Source: Betaproteobacteria bacterium (lineage in GTDB: Bacteria; Pseudomonadota; Gammaproteobacteria; Burkholderiales; SG8-41). From it: 9,789 nucleotides of DNA. Below are positions 1 through 6,042 of the stretch, one piece after another. The stretch's first letter is position 1. Each line of letters opens with the position of its first letter. Where the stretch lies: the NCBI GenBank assembly GCA_016177355.1, contig JACOVL010000014.1:1-9789 (forward strand), read 5' to 3'. The notes beneath the pieces were generated by a model that saw nothing but the letters and a program-made list of their open reading frames with translations, was not told where the DNA came from and made no database searches. A program made the translations under genes and the position numbers.

Positions 1-2
1 GC

Positions 3-752
3 GATCTCGGCAGGACCCGCGTCGTCGCCATCGTTGGCCGTGGCGTGTCCTCCCGCGGCAAGGCGCTCGCGCGGGAATTCCGCGTGCAGTTCGCGACCGG
101 CTTCAAGGAGCTGATGGCATGGAAGCCGGACGTCGTGGTGGAAGCGGCTTCGCACGAGGCGGTGCGCGAGTACGGCGAGCCGCTGCTCAAGAAGCGCATC
201 GCGCTGATCGTGCTTTCCGCGGGAGCGCTGTGCGACGACAGGCTGCGCGCAAAACTCGAGCGCGCGGCGCGGAAGAGCGGAGCGCTGCTCTACGTCCCCT
301 CGGGCGGCATCGGCGGACTCGATGCGCTCAAGGCCGCATGCATCGCGGGCGTCGAGGAAGTCACCATTACCGTCACCAAGCCGCCCGCGGCGTGGAAAGG
401 GATTCCCTACGTCGAGAAGCTCAAGGTTGACCTCGACGGTCTGCGCGGGCCGCGCACGCTCTACGAAGGCCCGGCGCGCGCGGGCGTGCCGCTGTTTCCC
501 GCCAACGTCAACATCGCCGCGGTACTGTCCATGGCAGGCATCGGCTTCGACCGCACGCGGTTGAAAGTCGTGGCCGATCCCGGCCTCAGATTCAATACAC
601 ATCTAATTGATGTAAAAGGAAAAACAGGAAATATCCGCAGCCAGCTCGAAAACGTGCCGGCGCCGGGAAATCCCAAGACCGCCTGGCTCGCCTGCTACAG
701 CGCGCTGGCGGCGCTGAAGGCTGCGAAATCCCCGGTGCGCTACGGAACATGA
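3..752 (+). CDS. nadX: L-aspartate dehydrogenase, 5'-truncated by window edge
   Basis: Aspartate dehydrogenase oxidises L-aspartate with NAD(P)+ to iminoaspartate, which can feed NAD synthesis; in other settings it serves amino-acid catabolism. The frame is open to the left edge, so the glycine-rich start of the Rossmann fold is missing and the true start lies outside. Visible family features are the dinucleotide-fold segment VVVEAASHEAV, the VPSGGIGGLDALKAA core, the KPP motif, and a C-terminal domain with NTHLIDV, whose His (codon 600-602) aligns by memory with the catalytic His of characterised enzymes. NPKTAWLACYSALAAL and a final YGT complete a normal C-terminus. It stops 28 bases before the sulfatase gene and could be co-transcribed with it. 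An internal GTG at 45 could be mistaken for a start, but homology begins before it. A short stretch (591-636) uses AT-rich codons unlike the rest of the gene. The family call is firm; the physiological substrate is less certain, because homologues near catabolic genes may act on related amino acids. Confidence 0.88.
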   Translation, partial: DLGRTRVVAIVGRGVSSRGKALAREFRVQFATGFKELMAWKPDVVVEAASHEAVREYGEPLLKKRIALIVLSAGALCDDRLRAKLERAARKSGALLYVPSGGIGGLDALKAACIAGVEEVTITVTKPPAAWKGIPYVEKLKVDLDGLRGPRTLYEGPARAGVPLFPANVNIAAVLSMAGIGFDRTRLKVVADPGLRFNTHLIDVKGKTGNIRSQLENVPAPGNPKTAWLACYSALAALKAAKSPVRYGT

Positions 753-780
753 ACGCGGAACGGATGACAGAACGCGCGGG

Positions 781-2123
781 ATGAAACCTGGGAATCTCCT
801 GATCATCATGTCCGACGAGCACAACCCGAAGGTGATGGGTTGCGCCGGGCATCCCATCGTCAGGACTCCCAACATCGACGCGCTTGCCGTGCGCGGCACG
901 ATGTTCCAGTCCGCCTACACGACCTGTCCCTGCGCAAACGCGGGCATCGGGTGGTTTCGATCGGCAAGCTCCACTTCCGCGGCCACGAGGGCGACGACAA
1001 CGGTTTCAGCGAGGAAATCATTCCCATGAACATCGTCGAGGGCAAGGGCGATCTGATGGGACTGGTGCGCAGGGACCTGCCCGAGCGGGGACTTTCCTGG
1101 AAGATCGCCAAGCTGGCCGGACCCGGCGAAACCCCCTACACCGCGTACGACCGCGAGATCACGACGCGCGCCCAGATCTGGCTGCGCGAGGAAGCGCCAA
1201 AGTACCGGAACAAACCGTGGGCGCTGTTCGTCTCTTTCGTCTGCCCGCATTTTCCGCTGGTGGCGCCCGCCGACTTCTACTATCAGTACCCGCTCGACAA
1301 GATGCCGATGCCGAAGCAGTACGCGAAAGAGGAACGGCCGGACCATCCGTACCTGCGCGACTACGCCGGCAGTTTCGTCTACGACCGCTACTTCGATCCG
1401 GACAAGCTCAGGAAGGCGGTCGCGGCGTACTACGGGCTGTGCAGCTTCGTCGACGATAACGTCGGCAGGGTGGTTCATACGCTGGAGGCGCTCGGGCTTG
1501 CCGATTCCACGCGCGTGTTGTACACCAGTGACCACGGCGACAACCTCGGCGCGCGCGGCCTGTGGGGCAAATCAACCATGTACGAGGAAGTCGCGGGGGT
1601 TCCGCTTGTCGTCGCGGGCCCGGATATTCCACGCGGCGCCAGGGTGAGGACGCCCGCGAGCCACGTGGACACCTACCCGTTCATCCTGGAGTGCGCGGGC
1701 GAGAACCGGCCCGAGCTCTACGACCACCATCCTGGGCACTCGCTCTTCAGACTCGCCCACGGGGAGAACCCCGACCGCAACGTGTTGTCGGAATATCACG
1801 GGATGGGCTCGACCACCGGCGCGTTCATGATCCGCCACGGAAAATACAAGTACGTTCATTACGTCGCATACCGGCCGCAGCTTTTCGACTTGGAGCAGGA
1901 CCCGGAGGAACTGCGGGATCTCGCCGGCGACCCGAACTACGCCGGGGTGCTGGAGGAGTGCCGCGCGCGGCTTCATGCGATGTGCGACCCGGCCGAAGTG
2001 GACGCGCGCGCGAAACGGCGCCAGGCGGAACTGCTGGAGGCGGCGGGCGGGCGCGAGGCGGTGATCAAGCGCGGCGATCTGGGCTTCACCCCGCCGCCGG
2101 GGTATCCCGCGGTCTTTGGATGA
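781..2123 (+). pseudogene. Sulfatase (alkaline phosphatase superfamily), internal deletion and frame change
   Basis: Members of this family hydrolyse sulfate esters using a formylglycine made from the Cys of a CxPxR motif. The first part (781 to about 936) reads LLIIMSDEHNPKVMGCAG with the metal-binding Asp, then HPIVRTPNIDALAVRGTMF and TTCPCA. At that point homology moves to another phase and continues with LRKRGHRVVSIGKLHFR to the stop at 2121-2123. In choline-sulfatase-like proteins about 35-40 residues containing PSR, the TGRY-like segment and a WDN-like segment separate these two blocks; all are absent. The later part is intact and includes YTSDHGDNLG with metal-binding Asp and His, LWGKSTMYEE and the C-terminal FDLEQDPEEL block. 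The frame offset implies a lost length of 3k+1 bases. The ATG at 781 begins the conserved N-terminus, with only a weak ribosome site. This is either a real decayed gene or an assembly or sequencing collapse; the window alone cannot tell. Confidence 0.85.
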
Positions 2124-2136
2124 AGGCGGAGGACGA

Positions 2137-2178
2137 AGTGCAGAGTGCAAAGTGCAAAGTTCAGAGTGCAGGGTGCAG
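2137..2178 (+). repeat. Six tandem heptamers, consensus AGTGCAR
   Basis: Between the sulfatase stop and the first receptor gene, six 7-bp units follow one another with no register slip. Units 1, 2, 3 and 5 match AGTGCAR exactly; unit 4 has T for G at its fourth base and unit 6 begins with G. A decayed seventh copy may follow at about 2181-2187. The tract is non-coding, and its composition (about 50% G+C) differs from the flanking genes. Its function is unknown. Confidence 0.85.
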
Positions 2179-2211
2179 AAGGCGCAGGGATGAGTGATTC
2201 GATCCTCAGAT

Positions 2212-2219
2212 GGAGGAGG
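2212..2219 (+). promoter_or_regulatory. Ribosome binding site GGAGGAGG deciding the receptor start
   Basis: GGAGGAGG lies five bases before the ATG at 2225. An ATG at 2210 is in the same frame, but using it would place the Shine-Dalgarno sequence inside the coding region and add five charged or polar residues before the signal peptide. The ATG at 2225 is therefore the better start. Confidence 0.8.
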
Positions 2220-2224
2220 CAACC

Positions 2225-3202
2225 ATGAGAGGAATATTTTCATTGCTGGTTATGCTGGCTGCGGCGACGGCCATTACGCAGCCGGCGTGGGCGCAGGAAT
2301 ATCCGGCGCGGCCGATCCGCATGCTGGTGCCGTTCGCGCCCGGCGGCAACACCGACATCCTCGCTCGCGCCGTCGCCCAGCGCATGACCGAAAGCTGGAA
2401 CACGCCGATCGTGGTCGACAACCGGCCGGGTGGAAATGGCTTCATCGCTTCCGATATCGCGAAGAGAGCCGCTTCCGACGGGCACACTGTGTTCGTCGCC
2501 TCGAGCCGCGAGGTTTCGATCAACCTCGGCCTTTTCCGCAAGCTCCCCTACGATCCCGAGAAGGATTTCGCGCCGATAACGCTCGGCACGGTCTCGGCCA
2601 TGTTGTTCGCGGCGCATCCCTCGTTCCAGGGCAACGCGCTGCGGGACATCGTCGAGCTGGCAAAAACGAAGCCGGGTTCGGTGTCGGTCGGGACACCGGG
2701 CGTCGGTACGCCGATGCATCTCTCGCTCGAGCTGTTCAACGTATTGATCGGAAGCAGGGCCGTCCATGTGCCATACAAGGGCGGCGGCCCGCTGGCGGCG
2801 GCCCTGATGGGCGGGCAGGAAGTGAAGATCGGAATCGTGGGCATGGGACCCGCCATTCCCCACGTCAGGGCGGGCCGAGTCAAGCCGATTGCCATAACCA
2901 CGTCGAAGCGCTCGAAACTGCTGCCCAACGTGCCGACTGCCCAGGAAGGCGGCCTGACGGGGTTCGACACCAGCATCTGGTTCGCCTTCTACGTGCCGGC
3001 GAAAACACCGAAGAAGATCGTCGGCAAGCTTCATGGCGAGCTCGTGCGGATTCTCACGCTGCCGGATGTCGTGAACTACCTGGAGAACGTCACCGGGGTC
3101 GACGTCGTTCCGGGCTCACCGGAGGAACTGGCGCGCTTCGCCAGGGCGGAGGCCGCCAAATACGCGAAGATCATCAAGGCGGCGGGCATGAAGCCCGAGT
3201 GA
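2225..3202 (+). CDS. Bug-family periplasmic solute receptor (TctC-like), first of tandem pair
   Basis: Bug proteins are periplasmic binding proteins that capture small carboxylates or similar solutes, usually for tripartite tricarboxylate transporters. This 325-residue protein has a Sec signal peptide (MRGIFSLLVMLAAATAITQ) with likely cleavage after PAWA, before QEYPARPIR. It then shows family blocks in order: VPFAPGGNTDILAR with the ligand-loop Asp, IVVDNRPGGNG, LPYDPEKDFAPI, VHVPYKGGGPL and PHVRAGRVKPIA. Length is typical for the family. The usual PDGYT block is changed to SDGHT, and the following segment contains SREVS, so the ligand pocket may differ from that of its neighbour. The second receptor follows 36 bases after the stop, suggesting one transcript. 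No TctA or TctB membrane gene is adjacent. The ligand cannot be deduced from sequence alone. Confidence 0.93.
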   Translation: MRGIFSLLVMLAAATAITQPAWAQEYPARPIRMLVPFAPGGNTDILARAVAQRMTESWNTPIVVDNRPGGNGFIASDIAKRAASDGHTVFVASSREVSINLGLFRKLPYDPEKDFAPITLGTVSAMLFAAHPSFQGNALRDIVELAKTKPGSVSVGTPGVGTPMHLSLELFNVLIGSRAVHVPYKGGGPLAAALMGGQEVKIGIVGMGPAIPHVRAGRVKPIAITTSKRSKLLPNVPTAQEGGLTGFDTSIWFAFYVPAKTPKKIVGKLHGELVRILTLPDVVNYLENVTGVDVVPGSPEELARFARAEAAKYAKIIKAAGMKPE

Positions 3203-3227
3203 ATAAGAGTCGTAACACACACGACAC

Positions 3228-3233
3228 AGGAGG
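3228..3233 (+). promoter_or_regulatory. Ribosome binding site AGGAGG for second receptor
   Basis: A perfect AGGAGG lies five bases before the ATG at 3239. It fixes the start and predicts strong translation. A weak inverted repeat, GTCGT (3209-3213) with ACGAC (3221-3225), sits just upstream; it is too short to interpret. Confidence 0.8.
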
Positions 3234-3238
3234 CCCAT

Positions 3239-4216
3239 ATGCTTCGTTTCGACCAGTTGCTGGCGGCGTGCGTGGGCGGGTGCCTCGCCGCGATGAGTGG
3301 CTCGGCTCTCGCTCAGGCCTATCCCGCCAAGCCGATCCGGGTGGTGGTGCCGTATGCGCCGGGGGGCGCGACCGATCTCACCGGGCGCACCGTGGGCGCG
3401 AAAATGAGCGACCGGGTGAAACAGACCGTCGTGGTGGACAACCGGACGGGGGCGGGCGGAGTGATCGGCGCCGACATCGTCGCCAAGGCCGCGCCCGACG
3501 GCTACACGTTGCTGCTCGCCTCGCCCGCGGAGATCGCGATTCTGCCGCACCTGCAGAAGATGCCGTACAACGTCGAGAAAGACTTCGCGCCGGTATCCCT
3601 CGCATCCACGACACCGTTAATCTTCGTCGTGCATCCCTCGCTGCCGGTGAAATCGGTGAAGGAGCTGATTGCGTTCGCGAAGGCGCGCCCCGGCCAGCTC
3701 ACCTACGCGTCCGCGGGTACCGGCGGCGTGCAGCACCTCGCCGGCGAGCTGCTCAAGATTACGTTCAAGCTCGACATGGTGCACGTGCCGTACAAGGGCG
3801 CTGGGCCGGTCATGCCCGACCTCGTCGGCGGGCACGTCCCGATGTTCTTCTCCGGCATGCCGCCGGCGATGCCTCACGTCAGGGCGGGGAAGCTGCGCGC
3901 GCTCGCGGTGACATCCACCCGGCGCTCGCCTGCCGCGAAGGACGTGCCAACGATGGCGGAAGCCGGCGTGCCGGATTTCGTGTTCACGAACTGGTTCGCC
4001 TATTTCGCGCCTGCCGGGACGCCCGCCGCAATCATCGAGCGGCTGAGCGGGGAGATCAACCGCGCCTTGAAGATGGACGATGTCAAGCAGAAGCTCGCTA
4101 CCGTCGGCCTGGAGACGCTTGGTACTCCGCCCGGGGAACTGGCGAGTTTCGTGCGCGCGGAAAGCGAGAAATTCTCGAAGCTCATCAAGCTCGCCGGCGC
4201 CAAGGGCACGGATTGA
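3239..4216 (+). CDS. Bug-family periplasmic solute receptor (TctC-like), second of tandem pair
   Basis: This is a second periplasmic carboxylate-type receptor of exactly the same length (325 aa) as the one before it, clearly paralogous but well diverged. The signal peptide runs MLRFDQLLAACVGGCLAAM to a likely cleavage after SALA, before QAYPAKPIR. Family blocks are VPYAPGGATDLTGR with the ligand-loop Asp, VVVDNRTGAGG, APDGYTLLLAS, MPYNVEKDFAPV, VHVPYKGAGPV, PHVRAGKLRALAV and DVPTMAEAGVP. It is more canonical than its neighbour in the PDGYT block. Tandem receptors with different pocket residues often widen the substrate range served by one transporter, but here that is inference. The AcnX genes begin 133 bases downstream after a repeat-filled gap, so co-transcription with them is possible but not shown. 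Confidence 0.94.
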   Translation: MLRFDQLLAACVGGCLAAMSGSALAQAYPAKPIRVVVPYAPGGATDLTGRTVGAKMSDRVKQTVVVDNRTGAGGVIGADIVAKAAPDGYTLLLASPAEIAILPHLQKMPYNVEKDFAPVSLASTTPLIFVVHPSLPVKSVKELIAFAKARPGQLTYASAGTGGVQHLAGELLKITFKLDMVHVPYKGAGPVMPDLVGGHVPMFFSGMPPAMPHVRAGKLRALAVTSTRRSPAAKDVPTMAEAGVPDFVFTNWFAYFAPAGTPAAIIERLSGEINRALKMDDVKQKLATVGLETLGTPPGELASFVRAESEKFSKLIKLAGAKGTD

Positions 4217-4298
4217 GCCGCAGATGCACGCAGATAAACACAGATTAATCCCGTAAATCCTGTCGATTGTTTGATTTTTTCGGCGTTTATCTGCGGCT
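4216..4298. repeat. 10-bp tandem repeat (CAGATNAACN-like) with inverted return copy
   Basis: Three 10-bp units starting with CAGAT follow one another at 4221-4230, 4231-4240 and 4241-4250. The left end AGCCGCAGAT (4216-4225, overlapping the last base of the receptor stop) returns as its exact reverse complement ATCTGCGGCT at 4289-4298. The second unit region GCAGATAAAC (4230-4239) also pairs with GTTTATCTGC (4286-4295, ten of ten). The right arm could therefore pair with either left copy, giving alternative stem-loops with a loop of about 50-60 bases. The loop includes a T6 run at 4275-4280. It does not look like a standard terminator because no T run directly follows the stem. It may be a mobile or self-spreading intergenic repeat; its function is unknown. 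Confidence 0.8.
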
Positions 4299-4330
4299 AG
4301 ATCGGGTTTTCTGTTTTTTGAACAGGTTCT

Positions 4331-4344
4331 AGTCACGAGTGACG
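4331..4344 (+). repeat. Two heptamers AGTNACG before AcnX large subunit start
   Basis: AGTCACG is followed directly by AGTGACG just before the ATG at 4350. Two units alone would be weak, but they fit the 7-bp GTGAC-type pattern seen at 6022-6042 and 8742-8804. The remaining gap sequence (4299-4330) is AT-rich and holds small nested inverted repeats (CTAGA with TCTAG, CTGTT with AACAG). I could not assign a promoter there, and no strong Shine-Dalgarno sequence precedes 4350. Confidence 0.45.
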
Positions 4345-4349
4345 AGACG

Positions 4350-5591
4350 ATGAAGCTGACGGCGGAAGAGCGGGCGATGCTGCGCGGAAAGCGCGGCGAG
4401 CCGGTGCGGCGCGCGCTCGAGTTGCAGATCGAGGTCGGCAGGTTCTACGGCGCGAAGCGCTGCGTGCCGGTCACCAACGTGCACATGATGGGCGACATCG
4501 AGGTGATGGGCGACGGCGGGCTCGAGCATTTGCGCCGCCTGGCGCGGTCCGGGGCGCGCTGCGAGGCCGCCGTCACCACCAACGCGCGCTGCTTCGATTT
4601 CGCGCACGCCGAGCGGCTCGGCCAGGACGCCGGCGAGGCGGCCAAGGAGCGGCGGCTGATCGGCTACCTGCGGCAGATGAACGTGATGACCACCGACACC
4701 TGCATCAACTACCAGACGCTCTACCAGCCGCACTTCGGCGAGCGCCTCGCGTGGGGCGACACCGGCACCGTGATCTGGGCGAATTCGGTGTGCGGCGCGC
4801 GCAGCAACTTCGAGTCCGGCCCGTTCGCGCTGGCGGCCGCGATGACCCGGCGCGTGCCGGAGTACGGCTTCCACCTCGACGCGCATCGCCGGGGCACGTG
4901 CGTGGTCGAGGTGGACGCGGATCCCGGGGATCTTGCCGAGTGGGGGGCCCTGGGCAAGCTGGTCGGCGAATCGCACCAGAGCTATTTTGCCGTGCCGGTA
5001 TTCACCGGCGTGCGGCGCGCGCCGACCGCCGACGAGCTGAAGCACCTGGGCGCCTCGCTCGCGAGCTACGGCTCGATGGCGATGTACCACATGGTCGGCG
5101 TGACTCCCGAGGCGCCGACGCTGGCGGCCGCGCTCGGCGGGAACCGGCCGAAAGAGAGAATGAGGATCACCCGCGCCGACATCGAGCGCGTGTTCCGGAG
5201 CTACGAGAACCCGGACGGCAGCTGCAATTTCGTCGTCTTCTCGGGGCCCCAGTTGTCGTTGCTCGAAATGAAGCGGCTGGCGGAGCTCTTTGACGACCGG
5301 CGCGTGCACGCGGGCACGACGGTATTCGTCACCACCGCGAACGGCGTGCTCTCGGCCGCGCGCGCGCTCGGCTACGCGCAGAAGCTGGAGGCGGCCGGCG
5401 TCACCATCCTCGAGGGCGTGTGCGTGTACATCCTGCAGAACCTCACGCGCATGCGCGCCGCGAACGGCTGGGCCAACATGATCTCGAATTCCGCGAAGAT
5501 CGTGAACACCATCACCGCGCACAAGTTCAATACTATCCTTCGCCGCACGCGCGACTGCGTGGACATCGCCTGCACGGGGGTGTTCCGGTGA
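4350..5591 (+). CDS. Aconitase X (AcnX) large catalytic subunit, divergent
   Basis: AcnX proteins are iron-sulfur dehydratases related to aconitase; characterised members dehydrate cis-3-hydroxy-L-proline or, in archaea, mevalonate 5-phosphate. This 413-residue protein shows the large-subunit order: LTAEERAMLRGKRG at the N-terminus, TDTCINYQTLYQPHFGERLAW (residues about 115-135), IWANSVCGARSNFESGPFAL (about 142-161), PEYGFHLDAHR, YHMVGVTPEAPTL (about 246-258) and a C-terminal SNSAKIVNTITAHKF block. Cys118 and Cys358 (in LEGVC) fit expected cluster-ligand positions. The usual GCPH-type segment reads FSGPQLSLLEM (about 297-307), so its Cys is replaced by Gly299. Ligand assignments are from memory of the family. 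The stop overlaps the small-subunit start by 4 bp, implying translational coupling. Separate large and small genes, rather than one fused chain, match the type II arrangement. The substrate is unknown; tandem receptors upstream suggest an imported carboxylate. Confidence 0.9.
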   Translation: MKLTAEERAMLRGKRGEPVRRALELQIEVGRFYGAKRCVPVTNVHMMGDIEVMGDGGLEHLRRLARSGARCEAAVTTNARCFDFAHAERLGQDAGEAAKERRLIGYLRQMNVMTTDTCINYQTLYQPHFGERLAWGDTGTVIWANSVCGARSNFESGPFALAAAMTRRVPEYGFHLDAHRRGTCVVEVDADPGDLAEWGALGKLVGESHQSYFAVPVFTGVRRAPTADELKHLGASLASYGSMAMYHMVGVTPEAPTLAAALGGNRPKERMRITRADIERVFRSYENPDGSCNFVVFSGPQLSLLEMKRLAELFDDRRVHAGTTVFVTTANGVLSAARALGYAQKLEAAGVTILEGVCVYILQNLTRMRAANGWANMISNSAKIVNTITAHKFNTILRRTRDCVDIACTGVFR

Positions 5592-6016
5592 GCGTGCCGC
5601 GGCCCACGATCCGCGTGAAGCGCGCCTTCGGCATGGCCGTGCAGGGCGAGGCCGTCGTGTCGGAGGAGGGGTTCAGCCCGCGCTACGATCTCGACCGCTG
5701 GAGCGGTGTCATTACCAGGCCGGGCCACAAGCTCGAGGGCATCAACATCCGCGACAAGATCCTGTTTTTCCCGACCGCGAAGGGCGGCATCGCGGCCGGC
5801 TGGGCGTTCTACGACATCAAGGCGAAGGGCATCGCGCCGAAGGCTCTCATATTCGGCGTCACCAACCCGGTGATGGTGCAGGGCGCGGTGTTCGCTAACC
5901 TGACGATCACCGAGGGCTGGTCGCGCGATCCGCGCGAATGCCTCAAGACCGGTGACATCGTGCGCGTTGATCCGCAGGCGAAGACGATCGAGCTGCTCAA
6001 GCGTGCGAATGGGTAA
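5588..6016 (+). CDS. Aconitase X small (swivel, DUF126) subunit, divergent
   Basis: The small subunit supplies the swivel domain that closes over the AcnX active site. The GTG at 5588 overlaps the large-subunit TGA as GTGA, the first workable start and a typical coupled arrangement, giving 142 residues. Family features are the early KRAFGMAVQGEAVVS segment, SGVITRPGHKLEGINIRDKILFFP (about 39-62), the loop TAKGGIAAGWAF (63-74), APKALIFGVTNPVMVQGAVFA and GDIVRVD near the C-terminus. In characterised AcnX proteins the loop after the FP motif normally carries Gly-Ser residues, with a Ser proposed as catalytic base; here the matching place reads GGIAAG with no Ser. This is seen directly, but its meaning is inference. 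It pairs unambiguously with the upstream gene. The NUDIX gene follows after 13 bases. Confidence 0.87.
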   Translation: MSVPRPTIRVKRAFGMAVQGEAVVSEEGFSPRYDLDRWSGVITRPGHKLEGINIRDKILFFPTAKGGIAAGWAFYDIKAKGIAPKALIFGVTNPVMVQGAVFANLTITEGWSRDPRECLKTGDIVRVDPQAKTIELLKRANG

Positions 6017-6021
6017 TAGGT

Positions 6022-6042
6022 GGTGATGCGTGACGAGTGAGG
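6022..6042 (+). repeat. Three heptamers, NGTGANG, covering the NUDIX start
   Basis: GGTGATG, CGTGACG and AGTGAGG follow one another in strict 7-bp register. The middle unit contains the GTG start codon (6030) of the NUDIX gene, and the third lies inside its coding region. The pattern matches the larger heptamer array at 8742-8804. Chance cannot be excluded for three units alone. Confidence 0.5.

Noticed and set aside
840..1020. Possible programmed frameshift rescuing the sulfatase
   Set aside because: A simple slip between frames would still leave out about 35-40 residues, including the PxR part of the active-site motif, so recoding could not restore an active enzyme. No slippery run is visible either.
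2137..2178. CRISPR-like array
   Set aside because: Units are 7 bp with no spacers and no cas genes nearby.
2194..4248. A long open plus-strand frame of 684 codons spanning both receptor genes
   Set aside because: Both receptors lie in one phase with full homology, signal peptides and ribosome sites. The alternative frame gives an Arg/Gly-rich chain with no recognisable motif, as expected of an out-of-phase frame in G+C-rich DNA.
4271..4325. Rho-independent terminator after the second receptor gene
   Set aside because: T runs are present (4275-4280, 4315-4319), but no strong G+C stem lies directly before them. The long inverted repeat ends after the first run and has a loop of 50-60 bases.
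4329..5522. A 397-codon open frame antisense to the AcnX large subunit
   Set aside because: The translation is Arg/His/Ala-rich without motifs, and the plus-strand gene has complete family homology and coupling to its small subunit.
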